Of a stretch of DNA of 64,000 bases, positions 24,504 to 34,833 are shown in pieces. This stretch comes from Mucilaginibacter sp. (GTDB lineage: Bacteria; Bacteroidota; Bacteroidia; Sphingobacteriales; Sphingobacteriaceae). Numbering within the stretch: the stretch's first letter is position 1; each line of letters begins with the position of its first letter. The notes beneath the pieces are model-generated. The model saw only the letters and a list, made by a program, of their open reading frames with translations, was not told the origin of the DNA and searched no databases. The translations under genes and the position numbers were made by a program. The stretch covers positions 1 through 64,000 of the forward strand of contig NZ_JAQBOC010000028.1 in the NCBI RefSeq assembly GCF_028288225.1, written 5' to 3'.

Positions 24504-24601
24504 GCCATCTATAAAAAATAAAAAATTTAATTTTCTTCTACCTGTTCCGCCCTTTGATCTTTCCTTACTATTAATTAAGGCACAGTAAGCCTTTAATTAA
24601 C

Positions 24602-25735
24602 ATGGAAGAGCGAGAATTAAATGAATTATTGGAACGTTACAGAACCGGCCAATCTACCCCGGAAGATAAGGCATTTTTGGAAAGCTGGTACCTGACTTAT
24701 AATCAATCCGATCCTTTTACAATGAAGGATGAGGACCGGGCCAAAGATTTGGACAGCGTGTGGATGCTTATACAGCCGAAACAGGCTTTTCTGAAGAAGA
24801 TGAGCTTATGGTATTGTATTGCTGCAGCAGCCATTGTCCTGGTCTTTATTTCTGCTGGAAGTTATTTTCTGCTATATCCAAAAAACGGGGTGTCAACAAA
24901 TATTGTTGCAAAAAATGACGTTGCTCCCGGAAAAAACAAAGCTACTTTGACTTTGGCTAATGGGAAAAAGCTGGTATTAGGAAATGCAATTACCGGGCAG
25001 CTGGCTCATGAAGCCGGGGTAGTTATCAGCAAAACCAAAAATGGGGAACTTATTTACACTTCAGGTGCAGCTGATAATAAAGCAGTATCCCCGGGTCCAT
25101 TCAATATGCTGGAAACCTCAAGAGGGGAACAGTATCGACTAATTCTTCCTGATGGCACGCATGTATGGTTAAATGCGGCGTCTTCATTAAAGTATCCTGT
25201 TGTATTTGGTGATAAGGAGCGTTTAGTGGAGCTAAAAGGCGAAGCTTATTTTGAAGTATTCCATAATAAAACGATGCCATTCAGAGTGAAAACGGAACAG
25301 CAGGTAGTAGAGGTATTAGGAACACATTTTAATGTGGATGCCTATAGTGATGAAAAAGCAACAGCTACTACTTTGATGGAGGGATCCGTGAAGATTACTG
25401 CAGTTACTAACCACAAAAACATAATTATCAAACCCGGGCAGCAGTCAACAGTAAGCACACTGGGGGTAAATGTACAACAGGTAGATCCGGATGAAGCTCT
25501 CGCCTGGAAAAATGGATATTTCCAGTTTAACGACGAAAACCTTGAAAGCATCATGCGGAAAGTTTCCCGCTGGTACAACGTGGATGTGGAGTATAAAGAC
25601 AATGCTCCGCTATCACTGGTTTTTAGCGGTACTGTATCAAAGTACAAAAATGTTTCACAGGTTACCAGGATCCTTGAATTAACCAATGCGGTTCATTTTA
25701 AGATAGATGGGAATAAGATCATAGTAAGCAATTAA
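24602..25735 (+). CDS. FecR-family anti-sigma factor of PUL 1
   Basis: 377 residues. An N-terminal cytoplasmic sigma-binding part (1-72), one membrane helix (about 76-99, YCIAAAAIVLVFISAGSYFL), the periplasmic FecR domain (about 165-275, with LPDGTHVWLNAASSLKYP, VELKGEAYFEV and VEVLGTHFNVDAYSDE) and the C-terminal DUF4974 domain (about 300-375, FNDENLESIMRKVSRWYNV). It holds the sigma factor in check until the STN domain of the SusC protein contacts it. It sits between its sigma and SusC, the standard order. Confidence 0.93.
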   Translation: MEERELNELLERYRTGQSTPEDKAFLESWYLTYNQSDPFTMKDEDRAKDLDSVWMLIQPKQAFLKKMSLWYCIAAAAIVLVFISAGSYFLLYPKNGVSTNIVAKNDVAPGKNKATLTLANGKKLVLGNAITGQLAHEAGVVISKTKNGELIYTSGAADNKAVSPGPFNMLETSRGEQYRLILPDGTHVWLNAASSLKYPVVFGDKERLVELKGEAYFEVFHNKTMPFRVKTEQQVVEVLGTHFNVDAYSDEKATATTLMEGSVKITAVTNHKNIIIKPGQQSTVSTLGVNVQQVDPDEALAWKNGYFQFNDENLESIMRKVSRWYNVDVEYKDNAPLSLVFSGTVSKYKNVSQVTRILELTNAVHFKIDGNKIIVSN

Positions 25736-25799
25736 CCTGTCAAATTTTTTTTACCTGCAAAATCAAATCACCTAATTATAAAACTAAAACCGACCTAAA

Positions 25800-25826
25800 A
25801 TGAAGAGACAGAAAAAAGACCCTTAG
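25800..25826 (+). CDS. Short leader reading frame before susC 1
   Basis: ATG followed by seven sense codons and TAG (MKRQKKDP), 64 bases after the FecR stop. It is followed 32 bases later by a stem-loop. A frame of nearly the same length lies at the same place in PUL 2 (41639-41668), also preceded by AACTAAAA. That parallel, rather than the frame itself, is the evidence; the peptides differ apart from Met-Lys and a basic start. Confidence 0.35.
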   Translation: MKRQKKDP

Positions 25827-25858
25827 CAGTACCGGGAACGGCGGTCAGAATAAAAGAT

Positions 25859-25895
25859 CAGGGGTGCTACAACACCCCTGAAGAATTGCCTGATC
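25859..25895 (+). promoter_or_regulatory. Stem-loop in the susC 1 leader with an alternative pairing
   Basis: CAGGGGTG (25859-25866) pairs perfectly with CACCCCTG (25873-25880) around a six-base loop. GATCAGG (25856-25862) can instead pair with CCTGATC (25889-25895). The two stems share bases 25859-25862 and cannot form together, as in attenuators. There is no T-run after either stem. The susC start is 32 bases after the first stem. Confidence 0.55.
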
Positions 25896-25911
25896 AAAGC
25901 CTCATAAGTGT

Positions 25912-28900
25912 ATGAAATACTATTTTAAATTTAAACAGACAACTCAAATGTATAAAATTTACTCAAAATTTTTATGCCGGCTACACCATCATATTTCTAA
26001 ACTGCTGCTGACGATGAAACTTACAATTATTTTATTGATTGCAACCATGATGCAGGTAAGCGCCACAACCTTTGCTCAAAAACTGAGTTTGAAAAAGGAA
26101 GGGGTTACGCTTAAGCAAGTTTTTAAAGAGATCAAAAAGCAGACCGGCTATGACGTGCTATACCAGCCTGACAAATTAAAGGCTAATCAAAAAATCAATG
26201 CTGATTTTAACGATACCCCTTTAGAAGAGGTAATGAAAACCTGCCTTCAGAGGCAATCTTTAATTTATACTTTTTATGAAAAGACGATTGTTATAAAAGC
26301 AGCAGAAAAATCAATGATCAGCAGCAGGCCTGTCTCAACAGGTTTAACCAGCGCTGCAATTGCTGATATTTCAGTTAGTGGAACAGTAAGTGATAAAACT
26401 GGTCCGCTCCCAGGCGTTTCCGTTTTTTTAAAATCTACAAACAAGGCGCTTGGAGTTACCAATATAAAAGGCGCCTTTAATGTCACTGTTCCTGAAAATG
26501 CAATATTGATTTTTAAATATATAGGGTATAAAACCCTGGAAGTACCTGTGAATGGCAGCAATGTACTAAATGTCATCCTCGAAGAAACCAATACCAGCTT
26601 AAATGAGGTAGTAGTAATAGGATACGGAACAAAGAAAAGAAAATACCTGACAGGGGCAGTTTCTTCTGTCGGATCGGAAGTATTTGAATCGCGCCCAACA
26701 TCTAATGCCTTATCAGCATTACAGGGAGAAATTCCGGGAATGGTGATAGAAAGATCCACCGGGCAGCCGGGAGCTGAAGGGTTTAGCCTTAATGTAAGAG
26801 GCTATTCTTCAACAAACGGAGGGAATTCGCCGCTCGTACTGGTTGATGGAATTCCGGGCGACCTTAATTTATTAAATCCGGATGATATTCAATCTATTGA
26901 TGTGTTGAAAGATGCCTCCGCCTCAATCTATGGTGCCAGGGCGGCAAACGGGGTTTTTATCGTTACTACCAAAAGAGGTAAAAAAGGTAAACCCATTGTG
27001 AGCTACAGTGGAAATGCAGCCATAACAAAAGAATCGGGCATGATGAAAAGCCCGACCAATTATCAAATGGCTTTGATGGATAATGAAGCAAATATTCATA
27101 ATGGTTCGGCACCAATGTATACTGCAGACCTGTTACAAAGGATAAGAAATAACGATCCAAATCCTATTGACCATCCCCTTTATGGTGGTTGGAAGCTTTT
27201 CTTTACCAATACCGACTGGGTAAAGGCTGTGCTTGGAAATGGCTTTCAGCAAAAGCACAATGTTAATATTTCGGGAGGCGGAGAGAATTCTACTTATTAT
27301 TTATCAGGAGGATATGCTGATCAGAAAGGCGTTATTAAATATGCAGATAATGGTAACAAAAGATATAACCTAAGGCTGAACTATGATTATGATTTTGCAA
27401 AGTGGCTCCGCCTGGAAACAAAGGTTTCAATTGAAAATCAGGATCGTACGGATATAGGAGGTGTAGGATCAAGCGGATTGATAACGGAAGCCATTTTTGG
27501 AATGCCAAACGTTCCGGTTTATAACAAGGAAGGCGAGTTTTTTGCCCAGGGGGGATGGGGTAATGCGGTTGCCGAAGCTAAACAAGCGGCAACATCTACC
27601 TTTAACACACGTAACCTGAACACAAATTTTAAATTAACTGCAGACGTTGCCACAGGGTTAAAATTAAACCTGCAGGCTGGCGTAAATTATTCATCAGAGA
27701 ATGATAATGATATTGCCAAATCAGTGCCATTATACAATTGGGACGGAAATCTCGCTTACTATGCTATAGCAAATCCCAGTCAAAGCAGTCTGTCGGTTTA
27801 TAATTCACACACAACCTATCATAATTACACCGGCTATTTACAATACAGTAAAAAATTGTGGAAAAAGCATGAAATAGATTTCATGGCGGGTGCTTCTCAT
27901 GAGGAAAGTAACTTTGATTGGTTTAATGCCCGTAGGGATAACTTTATATCCCAGGATGTATGGGCATTGAACCTGGGCGGAACAAACAACATGAGTAATG
28001 CCGGTGGTGGAAATCACTGGGGCATCAATTCTTTGTTTTCGAGATTTAGCTATGCTTATGATAATAAATATATGCTGGAAGCAAACCTGAGATATGATGG
28101 GAGTTCAAGATTTGAACCGGGTCACCAGTATGGCTTATTTCCTGGTGTTTCAGTTGGTTGGAGAATTTCGCAGGAGAAATTTTTAAAAGATGTTCAATTT
28201 TTATCTGATTTAAAATTACGGGCATCTTATGGTCAAACCGGTAACCAGGAAGGCATTGGTTTGTATGATTATTTACAGCTGATAAATGTTGGTGGTTCAT
28301 ATCCTTTTGGAGCTGGCGGCCAAACTCAAGCAGCTACACTGGCCGGAATGGTATCTACAAACAGGACATGGGAGAGGCTAATTAATAAAAATATCGGATT
28401 GGATGCAAGCTTGTTTAATTCTAAACTTAATTTTTCCTTCGATTATTTTATAAAAAATAATAAAAACCTGTTAATCCCGGTAACCTATCCAAGTATTTTA
28501 GGATCCGTAGCACCATATTCCAACTCCGGGGAATTGAAAACATGGGGTTTTGAAACTTCAATTGCATATAAGGATAAAGTTGGCAAGTTTAATTACTCTG
28601 CCCGTGTGATTGTAAGCGATGCGCAGAACAAAGTTATTAACTACGGCGGTGCTGATACTTATGTTCCCGGTTTGAACACTATCCGCCAGGGTTACCCCAT
28701 CAATACCTACTTTGCTTATGTTTTTGACGGTTTAATACGAAACCAACAGGAGCTGGATGCCTATAAAAAATTGGATGGTGTTCCGTCGGATATACAAATA
28801 GGCGATGCCAGGTTTAAAGATTTAAACGGAGATGGTAAAATAAGCGCTTATGGCAATAAACCAGGTGATAACGGCGATGTGGAGAATGTGGGTACAATTT

Positions 28901-29385
28901 CCCCGCGATATAATTTTGGAATTAACCTGACCGCCAATTACAGTAATTTTGACATTAGCATCTTTTTACAAGGTGTAGGCAAGCGTACTTTATTCAGAAC
29001 AGGCGAATACTCAATCCCCTGGAGTGACTGGTGGAGACAGCCGCCGGAATTTTATTTTAATCAAACCTGGAATGCAGATCGCCCGAATGCAAAATATCCG
29101 GAGTTAAGCAATGGAAATATCCGCTATTGGAATTATCAGCCTTCAACTTTACAGAAAGTAAATGGTGCTTATATCAGGCTTAAAAACTTAACAATTGGTT
29201 ATTCATTGCCTAAAAGCCTGTTAGAAAAAACTTTCCTTTCAAGGGCCAGGGTTTATGTAGGCGGACAGGATTTATGGGAAAAGGATAGTGTGCTGGGAGG
29301 ATGGGATCCGGAAGCATCGCAAAGTGGATTTAATTATCCCTTCCAGAGATTCTTTTCCTTTGGTCTTGATATAACATTAAAGTAA
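25912..29385 (+). CDS. SusC/RagA-type TonB-linked outer-membrane transporter, PUL 1
   Basis: 1157 residues. ATG codons at 25912 and 25948 are both possible; the second gives MYKIYSKFLCRLHHHISK, a more usual beginning before the signal helix MKLTIILLIATMMQVSA. Then come an STN signalling domain (LKQVFKEIKKQTGYDVLYQP, about 75-120), a carboxypeptidase-regulatory domain (about 152-230), the plug with VVVIGYGTKKR and DVLKDASASIYGARAANGV, and a 22-strand barrel to the end (SFGLDITLK). It imports oligosaccharides across the outer membrane with SusD and TonB energy. The STN domain means it also signals to FecR. The susD gene follows after eight bases. Confidence 0.95.
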   Translation: MKYYFKFKQTTQMYKIYSKFLCRLHHHISKLLLTMKLTIILLIATMMQVSATTFAQKLSLKKEGVTLKQVFKEIKKQTGYDVLYQPDKLKANQKINADFNDTPLEEVMKTCLQRQSLIYTFYEKTIVIKAAEKSMISSRPVSTGLTSAAIADISVSGTVSDKTGPLPGVSVFLKSTNKALGVTNIKGAFNVTVPENAILIFKYIGYKTLEVPVNGSNVLNVILEETNTSLNEVVVIGYGTKKRKYLTGAVSSVGSEVFESRPTSNALSALQGEIPGMVIERSTGQPGAEGFSLNVRGYSSTNGGNSPLVLVDGIPGDLNLLNPDDIQSIDVLKDASASIYGARAANGVFIVTTKRGKKGKPIVSYSGNAAITKESGMMKSPTNYQMALMDNEANIHNGSAPMYTADLLQRIRNNDPNPIDHPLYGGWKLFFTNTDWVKAVLGNGFQQKHNVNISGGGENSTYYLSGGYADQKGVIKYADNGNKRYNLRLNYDYDFAKWLRLETKVSIENQDRTDIGGVGSSGLITEAIFGMPNVPVYNKEGEFFAQGGWGNAVAEAKQAATSTFNTRNLNTNFKLTADVATGLKLNLQAGVNYSSENDNDIAKSVPLYNWDGNLAYYAIANPSQSSLSVYNSHTTYHNYTGYLQYSKKLWKKHEIDFMAGASHEESNFDWFNARRDNFISQDVWALNLGGTNNMSNAGGGNHWGINSLFSRFSYAYDNKYMLEANLRYDGSSRFEPGHQYGLFPGVSVGWRISQEKFLKDVQFLSDLKLRASYGQTGNQEGIGLYDYLQLINVGGSYPFGAGGQTQAATLAGMVSTNRTWERLINKNIGLDASLFNSKLNFSFDYFIKNNKNLLIPVTYPSILGSVAPYSNSGELKTWGFETSIAYKDKVGKFNYSARVIVSDAQNKVINYGGADTYVPGLNTIRQGYPINTYFAYVFDGLIRNQQELDAYKKLDGVPSDIQIGDARFKDLNGDGKISAYGNKPGDNGDVENVGTISPRYNFGINLTANYSNFDISIFLQGVGKRTLFRTGEYSIPWSDWWRQPPEFYFNQTWNADRPNAKYPELSNGNIRYWNYQPSTLQKVNGAYIRLKNLTIGYSLPKSLLEKTFLSRARVYVGGQDLWEKDSVLGGWDPEASQSGFNYPFQRFFSFGLDITLK

Positions 29386-29393
29386 TAGAAATC

Positions 29394-31046
29394 ATGAGAC
29401 GATTAATAAATAAAAAATACATATTCCTTTTTGCAGTTTTGATAGTTACAGGCTGCAAAAAATCCCTGGAGCTTACACCCAAGGATCAGCTTTCAGACGC
29501 GTCATTCTGGAAAGCGCCCGGAGATTTCCAGTTAGCAGCAAATAATTTTTATTACGGGTTGCAGCAGGCGCCGGAGTATATTGATAATAATTCTGATATT
29601 GCCTTTGGTTCAGGGGCAAATCCGGTTAGTAATGGCTCTTATCTGCCGGCGGCTACATCCGCTGTATGGGATTCCTGCTATTCGCATATCAGGGGAATTA
29701 ATTATTTGCTTCAAAAAGCACCTGAATCTAAATTAGGCACAGCTATTGACAGATGGGTAGGGGAAGCAGCATTCTTTAGGGCATATAATTATTGGAAACT
29801 GGTTAAAACTTTTGGAGGTGTTCCTAAAATTGATAAAGTACTGGATGTAACCTCTTCTGAACTATATTCACCACGATCAACCCAAACAGAGATCATTGAC
29901 TTTATTTTAAGTGACCTGGATAATGCATTCAGTAAATTGCCCAAACAAAGCCAGTTAAGTGCCGGCGAACAAGGGCGTGTTACCCAGGGTGCAGCCCTGG
30001 CCCTAAAAGCAAGGGTAGCACTTTATATGGGTACCTGGGTCAAATATCACGGTGAGGGTGATGCGGCCAAATACCTGGAGGCAGCTGTAGCTGCGTCAAA
30101 TTTGGCGGTAACATCCAATGAATATGCTTTGTATACAGAAAAGGGAGCCGATAGCTATAAATACCTCTTTATTTTGCAGGGAGATGACAGTAAAGAAGTA
30201 ATACTTGCCAGAAGGTATTATGCCAATCGCATTGTGCACAACTGGACGAGGGAATTATGGTTTAACGCAATGGTGCCTACAAAAGACCTGGCCGATCAGT
30301 ATCTCGCCACTGATGGGCGCCCAATTACGCAATCGCCCTTATTTCACGGTTATAATACACTTACCAGTGAGTTCCAGAACAGAGATCCGAGGATGTCAAT
30401 GACCTTCATTGTTCCGGGTAGCACTATATTTTTCGAAGGCGGCTTAATGCAGCCTACTTATCCCGGCTTTACCGGCTCGAATGCTACGCATACCGGTTAT
30501 ATGATCAGGAAGTTTTTAGATGAAACCATTGATGCGGCAACATTTCAGGGGGCGTATGATTTTAAAGAGTTCAGGTACGCCGAAGTATTACTGATTCTGG
30601 CAGAAGCATTATATGAGCAAAACGGACAAATATCCGACCAGGACCTCAACCGTACTATTAACGTGATCAGGAGCAGGGTAAATATGCCTGCTCTTACCAA
30701 CGCCTTTGTTGCTGCTAATGGTTTAAATATGTTAAATGAGATACGGAGGGAACGGACTGTTGAGCTTGCGTTTGAGGGCTACAGACGGGATGACCTGCGA
30801 AGATGGAAAATTGCAGAAACGGTATTGCCGCAAGCATTAAAAGGAGTTAAATTTACAGGAACGGAATATCAGCAAAGATACCCCGATCTGAAAATTGGTT
30901 CTGACATACAAGTTGATGAAAATGGATTTATTATTGCTGAACCGGCTGCTGCCCGCAAATTCCTTCCTAAACATTACCTTGATCCGATTCCATTGCAACA
31001 AATTCAATTGTCAAAAGGAACGCTTAAACAAAATCCAGGTTGGTAA
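29394..31046 (+). CDS. SusD/RagB-type glycan-binding lipoprotein, PUL 1
   Basis: 550 residues. Lipoprotein signal with VTGC (Cys21), then KKSLELTPKDQLSDASFW, the normal beginning of a mature SusD. TPR-type helices are at about 90-220 (RWVGEAAFFRAYNYWKLVKT, FGGVP, GRVTQGAALALKARVALYMG) and the C-terminal RagB part ends EIRRERTVELAFEGYRRDDL, RRWK and PIPLQQIQLSKGTLKQNPGW. It caps the SusC barrel at the cell surface and captures the glycan. It is complete and immediately downstream of its partner. Confidence 0.95.
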   Translation: MRRLINKKYIFLFAVLIVTGCKKSLELTPKDQLSDASFWKAPGDFQLAANNFYYGLQQAPEYIDNNSDIAFGSGANPVSNGSYLPAATSAVWDSCYSHIRGINYLLQKAPESKLGTAIDRWVGEAAFFRAYNYWKLVKTFGGVPKIDKVLDVTSSELYSPRSTQTEIIDFILSDLDNAFSKLPKQSQLSAGEQGRVTQGAALALKARVALYMGTWVKYHGEGDAAKYLEAAVAASNLAVTSNEYALYTEKGADSYKYLFILQGDDSKEVILARRYYANRIVHNWTRELWFNAMVPTKDLADQYLATDGRPITQSPLFHGYNTLTSEFQNRDPRMSMTFIVPGSTIFFEGGLMQPTYPGFTGSNATHTGYMIRKFLDETIDAATFQGAYDFKEFRYAEVLLILAEALYEQNGQISDQDLNRTINVIRSRVNMPALTNAFVAANGLNMLNEIRRERTVELAFEGYRRDDLRRWKIAETVLPQALKGVKFTGTEYQQRYPDLKIGSDIQVDENGFIIAEPAAARKFLPKHYLDPIPLQQIQLSKGTLKQNPGW

Positions 31047-31081
31047 GTTCCGGCATAACAGGATATTTAAAGACTAAAAAA

Positions 31082-32905
31082 ATGAGAAAACCATTATTGA
31101 TCATATCGTTAATACAATTAATTGCCGGGACGGCATTGGCCCAGGTTTACCAGGGACAAATTGATTCATCCCTGATGCCGGCGTTAAGTACGCATTACCA
31201 GGCTGAATATACTTTAGACAAATCCACAAACCCGGCCCGCTGGAATTCAGAAAAGGGCCTCCATGTTAGCTTTGGATCAACAGACGCGCTCTATTTTCGT
31301 ACAGAGGTGCCTGGTGTACAAAAAGAAACGAAATCATGGTATGGCAGCGGATGGAAAGGGGAGCGCTTGAATGCCCAGGTAATAGTATGGTCGGCAGATA
31401 CCCTTGAACAGGTTCGTTTTAAACTGGGCAACCTCGTGAATGCTAAAGGCAATGTGATCAGCAAAAACAATATGAAGCTGAATATGGTGCGGTACGTATT
31501 GGCAAATTACCCTTACGGGGCAAGTAACGTAACCTGCGGCGACTCGCCTTATAAAAACGGTTACTTAATGCCCGATCGCTTTGAAACATTTGACCGGTTT
31601 GATGTGCCTGGAAAAACAGTAAGGCCGGTTTGGCTAACTTTAAATATTCCTGCCGGTACTTCGCCGGGCCATTATAAGGGCACCATTAGCGTAAAGGCTA
31701 AAGGCTTTGAAACTTCACTTGAACTGAATGTTGATGTGCAAAATCAAGTGCTGCCGCTTCCGCATGATTGGAAATACAGGCTTGATCTGTGGCAAAACCC
31801 CTGGGTGCTTGCCTGGGATAATCATCTGGAGCCCTGGTCTGAAGAGCATAAATTGTTATTAAAAAAGCATTTGAAGCTTTATGCCGATGCCGGCGGTAAG
31901 TACATTACCACCTATGCGGTAAACTCACCCTGGAGTGATAATTCATATACAATTGAAGGCGGTATGATCGAATCTACCAAGCAAAAAAATGGTTCATGGA
32001 AATTCGACTACAAAATTTTTGATGAGTATGTTGAATTAGCAATGAGTGTTGGAATTGATAAAGCGATCACTGTTTATACGCCCCTTCCCGGAGGATACCG
32101 GTTTCGGTATATTGATGAAAAGACTGGTGATTATGTAACGGAGTCATGGCCGCCGACATCAGAAAAATTCAAAGCTTATTGGAACCCGTTCCTTAATGAC
32201 CTCCGCGCACATTTGAAAAAGAAAGGCTGGTTGGATAAAACCTATATCGGCATTAATGAGAATGCTATGGACGAAACCCTGGCAGCCATTAAAGTGGTCA
32301 GGGATAATTCACCAAACTGGAAGATCACCTATGCAGGCGACTGGCATCCTGAACTGAATGATCTTTTAAACGATTACAGCTTTCTCGCAGGGAAGGAATC
32401 ACCTGTGGATGTGGTAAAGAACCGTACCGCAAAAGGGTTTACAACTACCTATTATGTTTGCTGTAATCCGCCCAAGCCAAATAATTTTCTCTTTTCGCCA
32501 CCCATTGAGGGCAGGTGGATCAGCTGGTATGCATCAGCTTACGGTTATAACGGCTTTCTGCGCTGGGCATACGATGCCTGGACACAGGACCCGGTAAGGG
32601 ATGCGCGCCATGGAAGCTGGGCCGCAGGCGATTGCTATTTGGTTTACCCGGGGGCAAACAGCGGGATCAGGTTTGAAAAATTAAGAGAGGGCATTGCTGA
32701 TTATGAAAAGATCAGGATCATAAGGGCAATGGCATCAGCATCAACGGATACTAAAACCAGGGACCTGATGAGCAAATTTGATGCGCATTTAAAAACGCTG
32801 ACAACCGAACATGAATTTAATGAGGACAAACTAAAGACGCAGGTTTATGAAGGTGAAAAAATGATAAGGGAATTGAGTGACCGTTTAGTGCATAGAACCA
32901 AATAA
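31082..32905 (+). CDS. GH123-like glycoside hydrolase (DUF4091)
   Basis: 607 residues from ATG 31082; a frame opening at 31040 overlaps the susD end but adds no signal peptide, whereas the chosen start gives MRKPLLIISLIQLIAGTALA-Q. Beta domains (about 25-230) precede a TIM barrel (about 250-560): LWQNPWVLAWDNHLEPWSEE, ITVYTPLPGG, IGINENAMDET and WISWYASAYGYNGFLRWAYD. The Asp397-Glu398 pair in AMDET stands where GH123 beta-N-acetylgalactosaminidases have their substrate-assisting Asp/Glu pair. The C-terminal GIRFEKLREGIADYEKIRII is typical of DUF4091. Beta-GalNAc cleavage is inferred; related DUF4091 proteins may have other substrates. Exported. Confidence 0.75.
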   Translation: MRKPLLIISLIQLIAGTALAQVYQGQIDSSLMPALSTHYQAEYTLDKSTNPARWNSEKGLHVSFGSTDALYFRTEVPGVQKETKSWYGSGWKGERLNAQVIVWSADTLEQVRFKLGNLVNAKGNVISKNNMKLNMVRYVLANYPYGASNVTCGDSPYKNGYLMPDRFETFDRFDVPGKTVRPVWLTLNIPAGTSPGHYKGTISVKAKGFETSLELNVDVQNQVLPLPHDWKYRLDLWQNPWVLAWDNHLEPWSEEHKLLLKKHLKLYADAGGKYITTYAVNSPWSDNSYTIEGGMIESTKQKNGSWKFDYKIFDEYVELAMSVGIDKAITVYTPLPGGYRFRYIDEKTGDYVTESWPPTSEKFKAYWNPFLNDLRAHLKKKGWLDKTYIGINENAMDETLAAIKVVRDNSPNWKITYAGDWHPELNDLLNDYSFLAGKESPVDVVKNRTAKGFTTTYYVCCNPPKPNNFLFSPPIEGRWISWYASAYGYNGFLRWAYDAWTQDPVRDARHGSWAAGDCYLVYPGANSGIRFEKLREGIADYEKIRIIRAMASASTDTKTRDLMSKFDAHLKTLTTEHEFNEDKLKTQVYEGEKMIRELSDRLVHRTK

Positions 32906-32916
32906 ATTCATTACCT

Positions 32917-34719
32917 ATGAGATTTAAAATTTTGATGTTATTGTTGGTAACCGGTGTTACATTTAATAGCATTGCCCAAACCTCCGGATCAACTGTTATA
33001 TGTAAAGAATACCAGGACTATAAGCTGACGCACAATTTAACGCCTTTTGGCCCGGTGCCAACAGCTTATGATCCCAATGGCGTGTATCCTTATGTAAGTT
33101 ATTGTGAAACATCCAACCGGCCGGTGCCGAAAAAATATCACTTTATTACGCTCGAAAACGACCAGGTTAGGGTAACAATATGCCCTGACCTGGGCGGAAA
33201 GGTAACCTCAATGATTCTTAAAAAATCAGGTAAGGAGGTTTTGTATGTGCCGGATGTGATACGGCAGACAAGAATTTTGCCCCGATTCTATTTTACAGCT
33301 GGCGGAATTGAGGTAAGTTTCCCCATATCACACTCGCCCAGCCAAAATGAAAAAGTAAGTTATAAAATTGACAAAACAGCTGATAGGGTCTATGTTACCT
33401 GTGGCGAAAGAGAACTTCGTTTTGGCATGAAATGGTCGGTTGAATATTCTTTGGGGCCAAAAGACGGATTTTTGACGGAGCGCGCTATCTTTTACAACCC
33501 TGGAACCGAAGCTTATCCCTGGATGTCATGGTCCAACGCCGCAATACCATCGGCTCCCGACACAAAATTTTACTTCCCTAAAGGCAAAGTATTATCTCAC
33601 TCATCAAAAGTTGATACTATAGACTGGGAAAAAAATGGCCCCCGTACGCAGGCAGACATTAAAGAAATGACCGGATATTTTTGGGAAAGCAGGGACGCAA
33701 ATGCTTTTGGCGCCTATACGCCATCATCCGGTACCGGTTTGTATCATATAGCAAAAGAAACCATTGCTCCCGGCATGAAGTTATGGAGCTATGGTGTGGC
33801 GGGCGACACTTCATGGTCAATGCTGAGTACAGCAAAGCGCCAGCAATACATTGAATTGCAGGGCGGCCCCATAGGCGATCAGTCCATCAAATTGGAATTA
33901 CATCCAAAAGAAACCAGGTGGCACACAGAATATTGGATTCCTTCCGATAAAGCAATGGATATTTACCAGTTAAAAGTTCCGGAGCAGTCGTTAAGGCCTG
34001 TTAAGGAAATCCCTCTTTTTGAATGGGCCCGGGCGGCTGATGTAGCCGTATGGAATAAGCTGGTTTATGCTTATCAAAAGAAAGTACCTCTGCCGCTTCC
34101 TCCCGAAGCCGATCAGAACCTCTGGCCGCCATCCGGGATGGAAAATATGGATGCTTCCTTTAAGTGGGCCATTGATAAAACAAGCGGAGTAACAGCGGAT
34201 AACTGGCGTTTCTATTACGGAACATGGCTGGCGGGTCGGGGAAAGGCAGATGAAGCTATTAAAATACTTTCGGTCACCAAAGCCGGATTGGCAAAAGTGC
34301 TCCTGGCCAGGCTGCTTAAACAAAAAGGAGATATGACGGGTGCCAGGCACGCATTTGATGCAATTACTGAGCCATGGCTGCAAATACATCCGCAAGTGAT
34401 AATCGAACGGGATAAAGTACTGAGAAATCTTGGACTTCAAACCATTGCTGAGCGCGAAAAATGGCTGGCGAAAGTTGATGCGTTGAAAGATGAATGGGTT
34501 ATTGAACGGAAGATTCAGTTGCTGATTGATAAAGGTGAACCACAGGCCGCAAAAGATTTGCTTTTATCTGTTCCATTTCAATTGGTACATCAAACCTATA
34601 CCCGCACCGGTCTGTGGATGCAAATTTGCAAAAAACTTAATATCCCGGCACTTCCTATACCAAACCAGTTGGGTGAAGATCAGCTGGCGAGGTTTGGCGC
34701 CTACCGGGAATATGAATAA
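32917..34719 (+). CDS. DUF5107 protein, mutarotase-like fold with TPR-like tail
   Basis: 600 residues. Signal peptide ends NSIAQ (about 1-21). The N-terminal 380 residues match DUF5107: ITLENDQVRVTICPDLGGKV, RFYFTAGGIEVSFPISHSPS, ERAIFYNPGTEAYPWMSWSN and WSYGVAGDTSWSML, a galactose-mutarotase-type beta-sandwich. The C-terminal 200 residues are helical (YYGTWLAGRGKADEAIKILS, LLARLLKQKGDMTGARHAF), like TPR pairs. Proteins of this kind sit in many Bacteroidota PULs, and their catalytic role is uncertain. It lies 11 bases after the DUF4091 gene, so the two are cotranscribed and probably act on the same glycan in the periplasm. Confidence 0.8.
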   Translation: MRFKILMLLLVTGVTFNSIAQTSGSTVICKEYQDYKLTHNLTPFGPVPTAYDPNGVYPYVSYCETSNRPVPKKYHFITLENDQVRVTICPDLGGKVTSMILKKSGKEVLYVPDVIRQTRILPRFYFTAGGIEVSFPISHSPSQNEKVSYKIDKTADRVYVTCGERELRFGMKWSVEYSLGPKDGFLTERAIFYNPGTEAYPWMSWSNAAIPSAPDTKFYFPKGKVLSHSSKVDTIDWEKNGPRTQADIKEMTGYFWESRDANAFGAYTPSSGTGLYHIAKETIAPGMKLWSYGVAGDTSWSMLSTAKRQQYIELQGGPIGDQSIKLELHPKETRWHTEYWIPSDKAMDIYQLKVPEQSLRPVKEIPLFEWARAADVAVWNKLVYAYQKKVPLPLPPEADQNLWPPSGMENMDASFKWAIDKTSGVTADNWRFYYGTWLAGRGKADEAIKILSVTKAGLAKVLLARLLKQKGDMTGARHAFDAITEPWLQIHPQVIIERDKVLRNLGLQTIAEREKWLAKVDALKDEWVIERKIQLLIDKGEPQAAKDLLLSVPFQLVHQTYTRTGLWMQICKKLNIPALPIPNQLGEDQLARFGAYREYE

Positions 34720-34833
34720 AGATAGATTGCATTAAAATCCAAACCCCGGTCAGGCAGCAGAAAAAATGGTGAGCAAATGGACCATGTGTTGTCTCCGAAA
34801 AGGCCGGGGAATTTTACTTACACAACAATAACT

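Noticed and set aside
25859..25880. Rho-independent terminator after fecR 1
   Set aside because: The stem is strong, but no T-run follows and the susC gene begins 32 bases later, so a leader structure is more likely.
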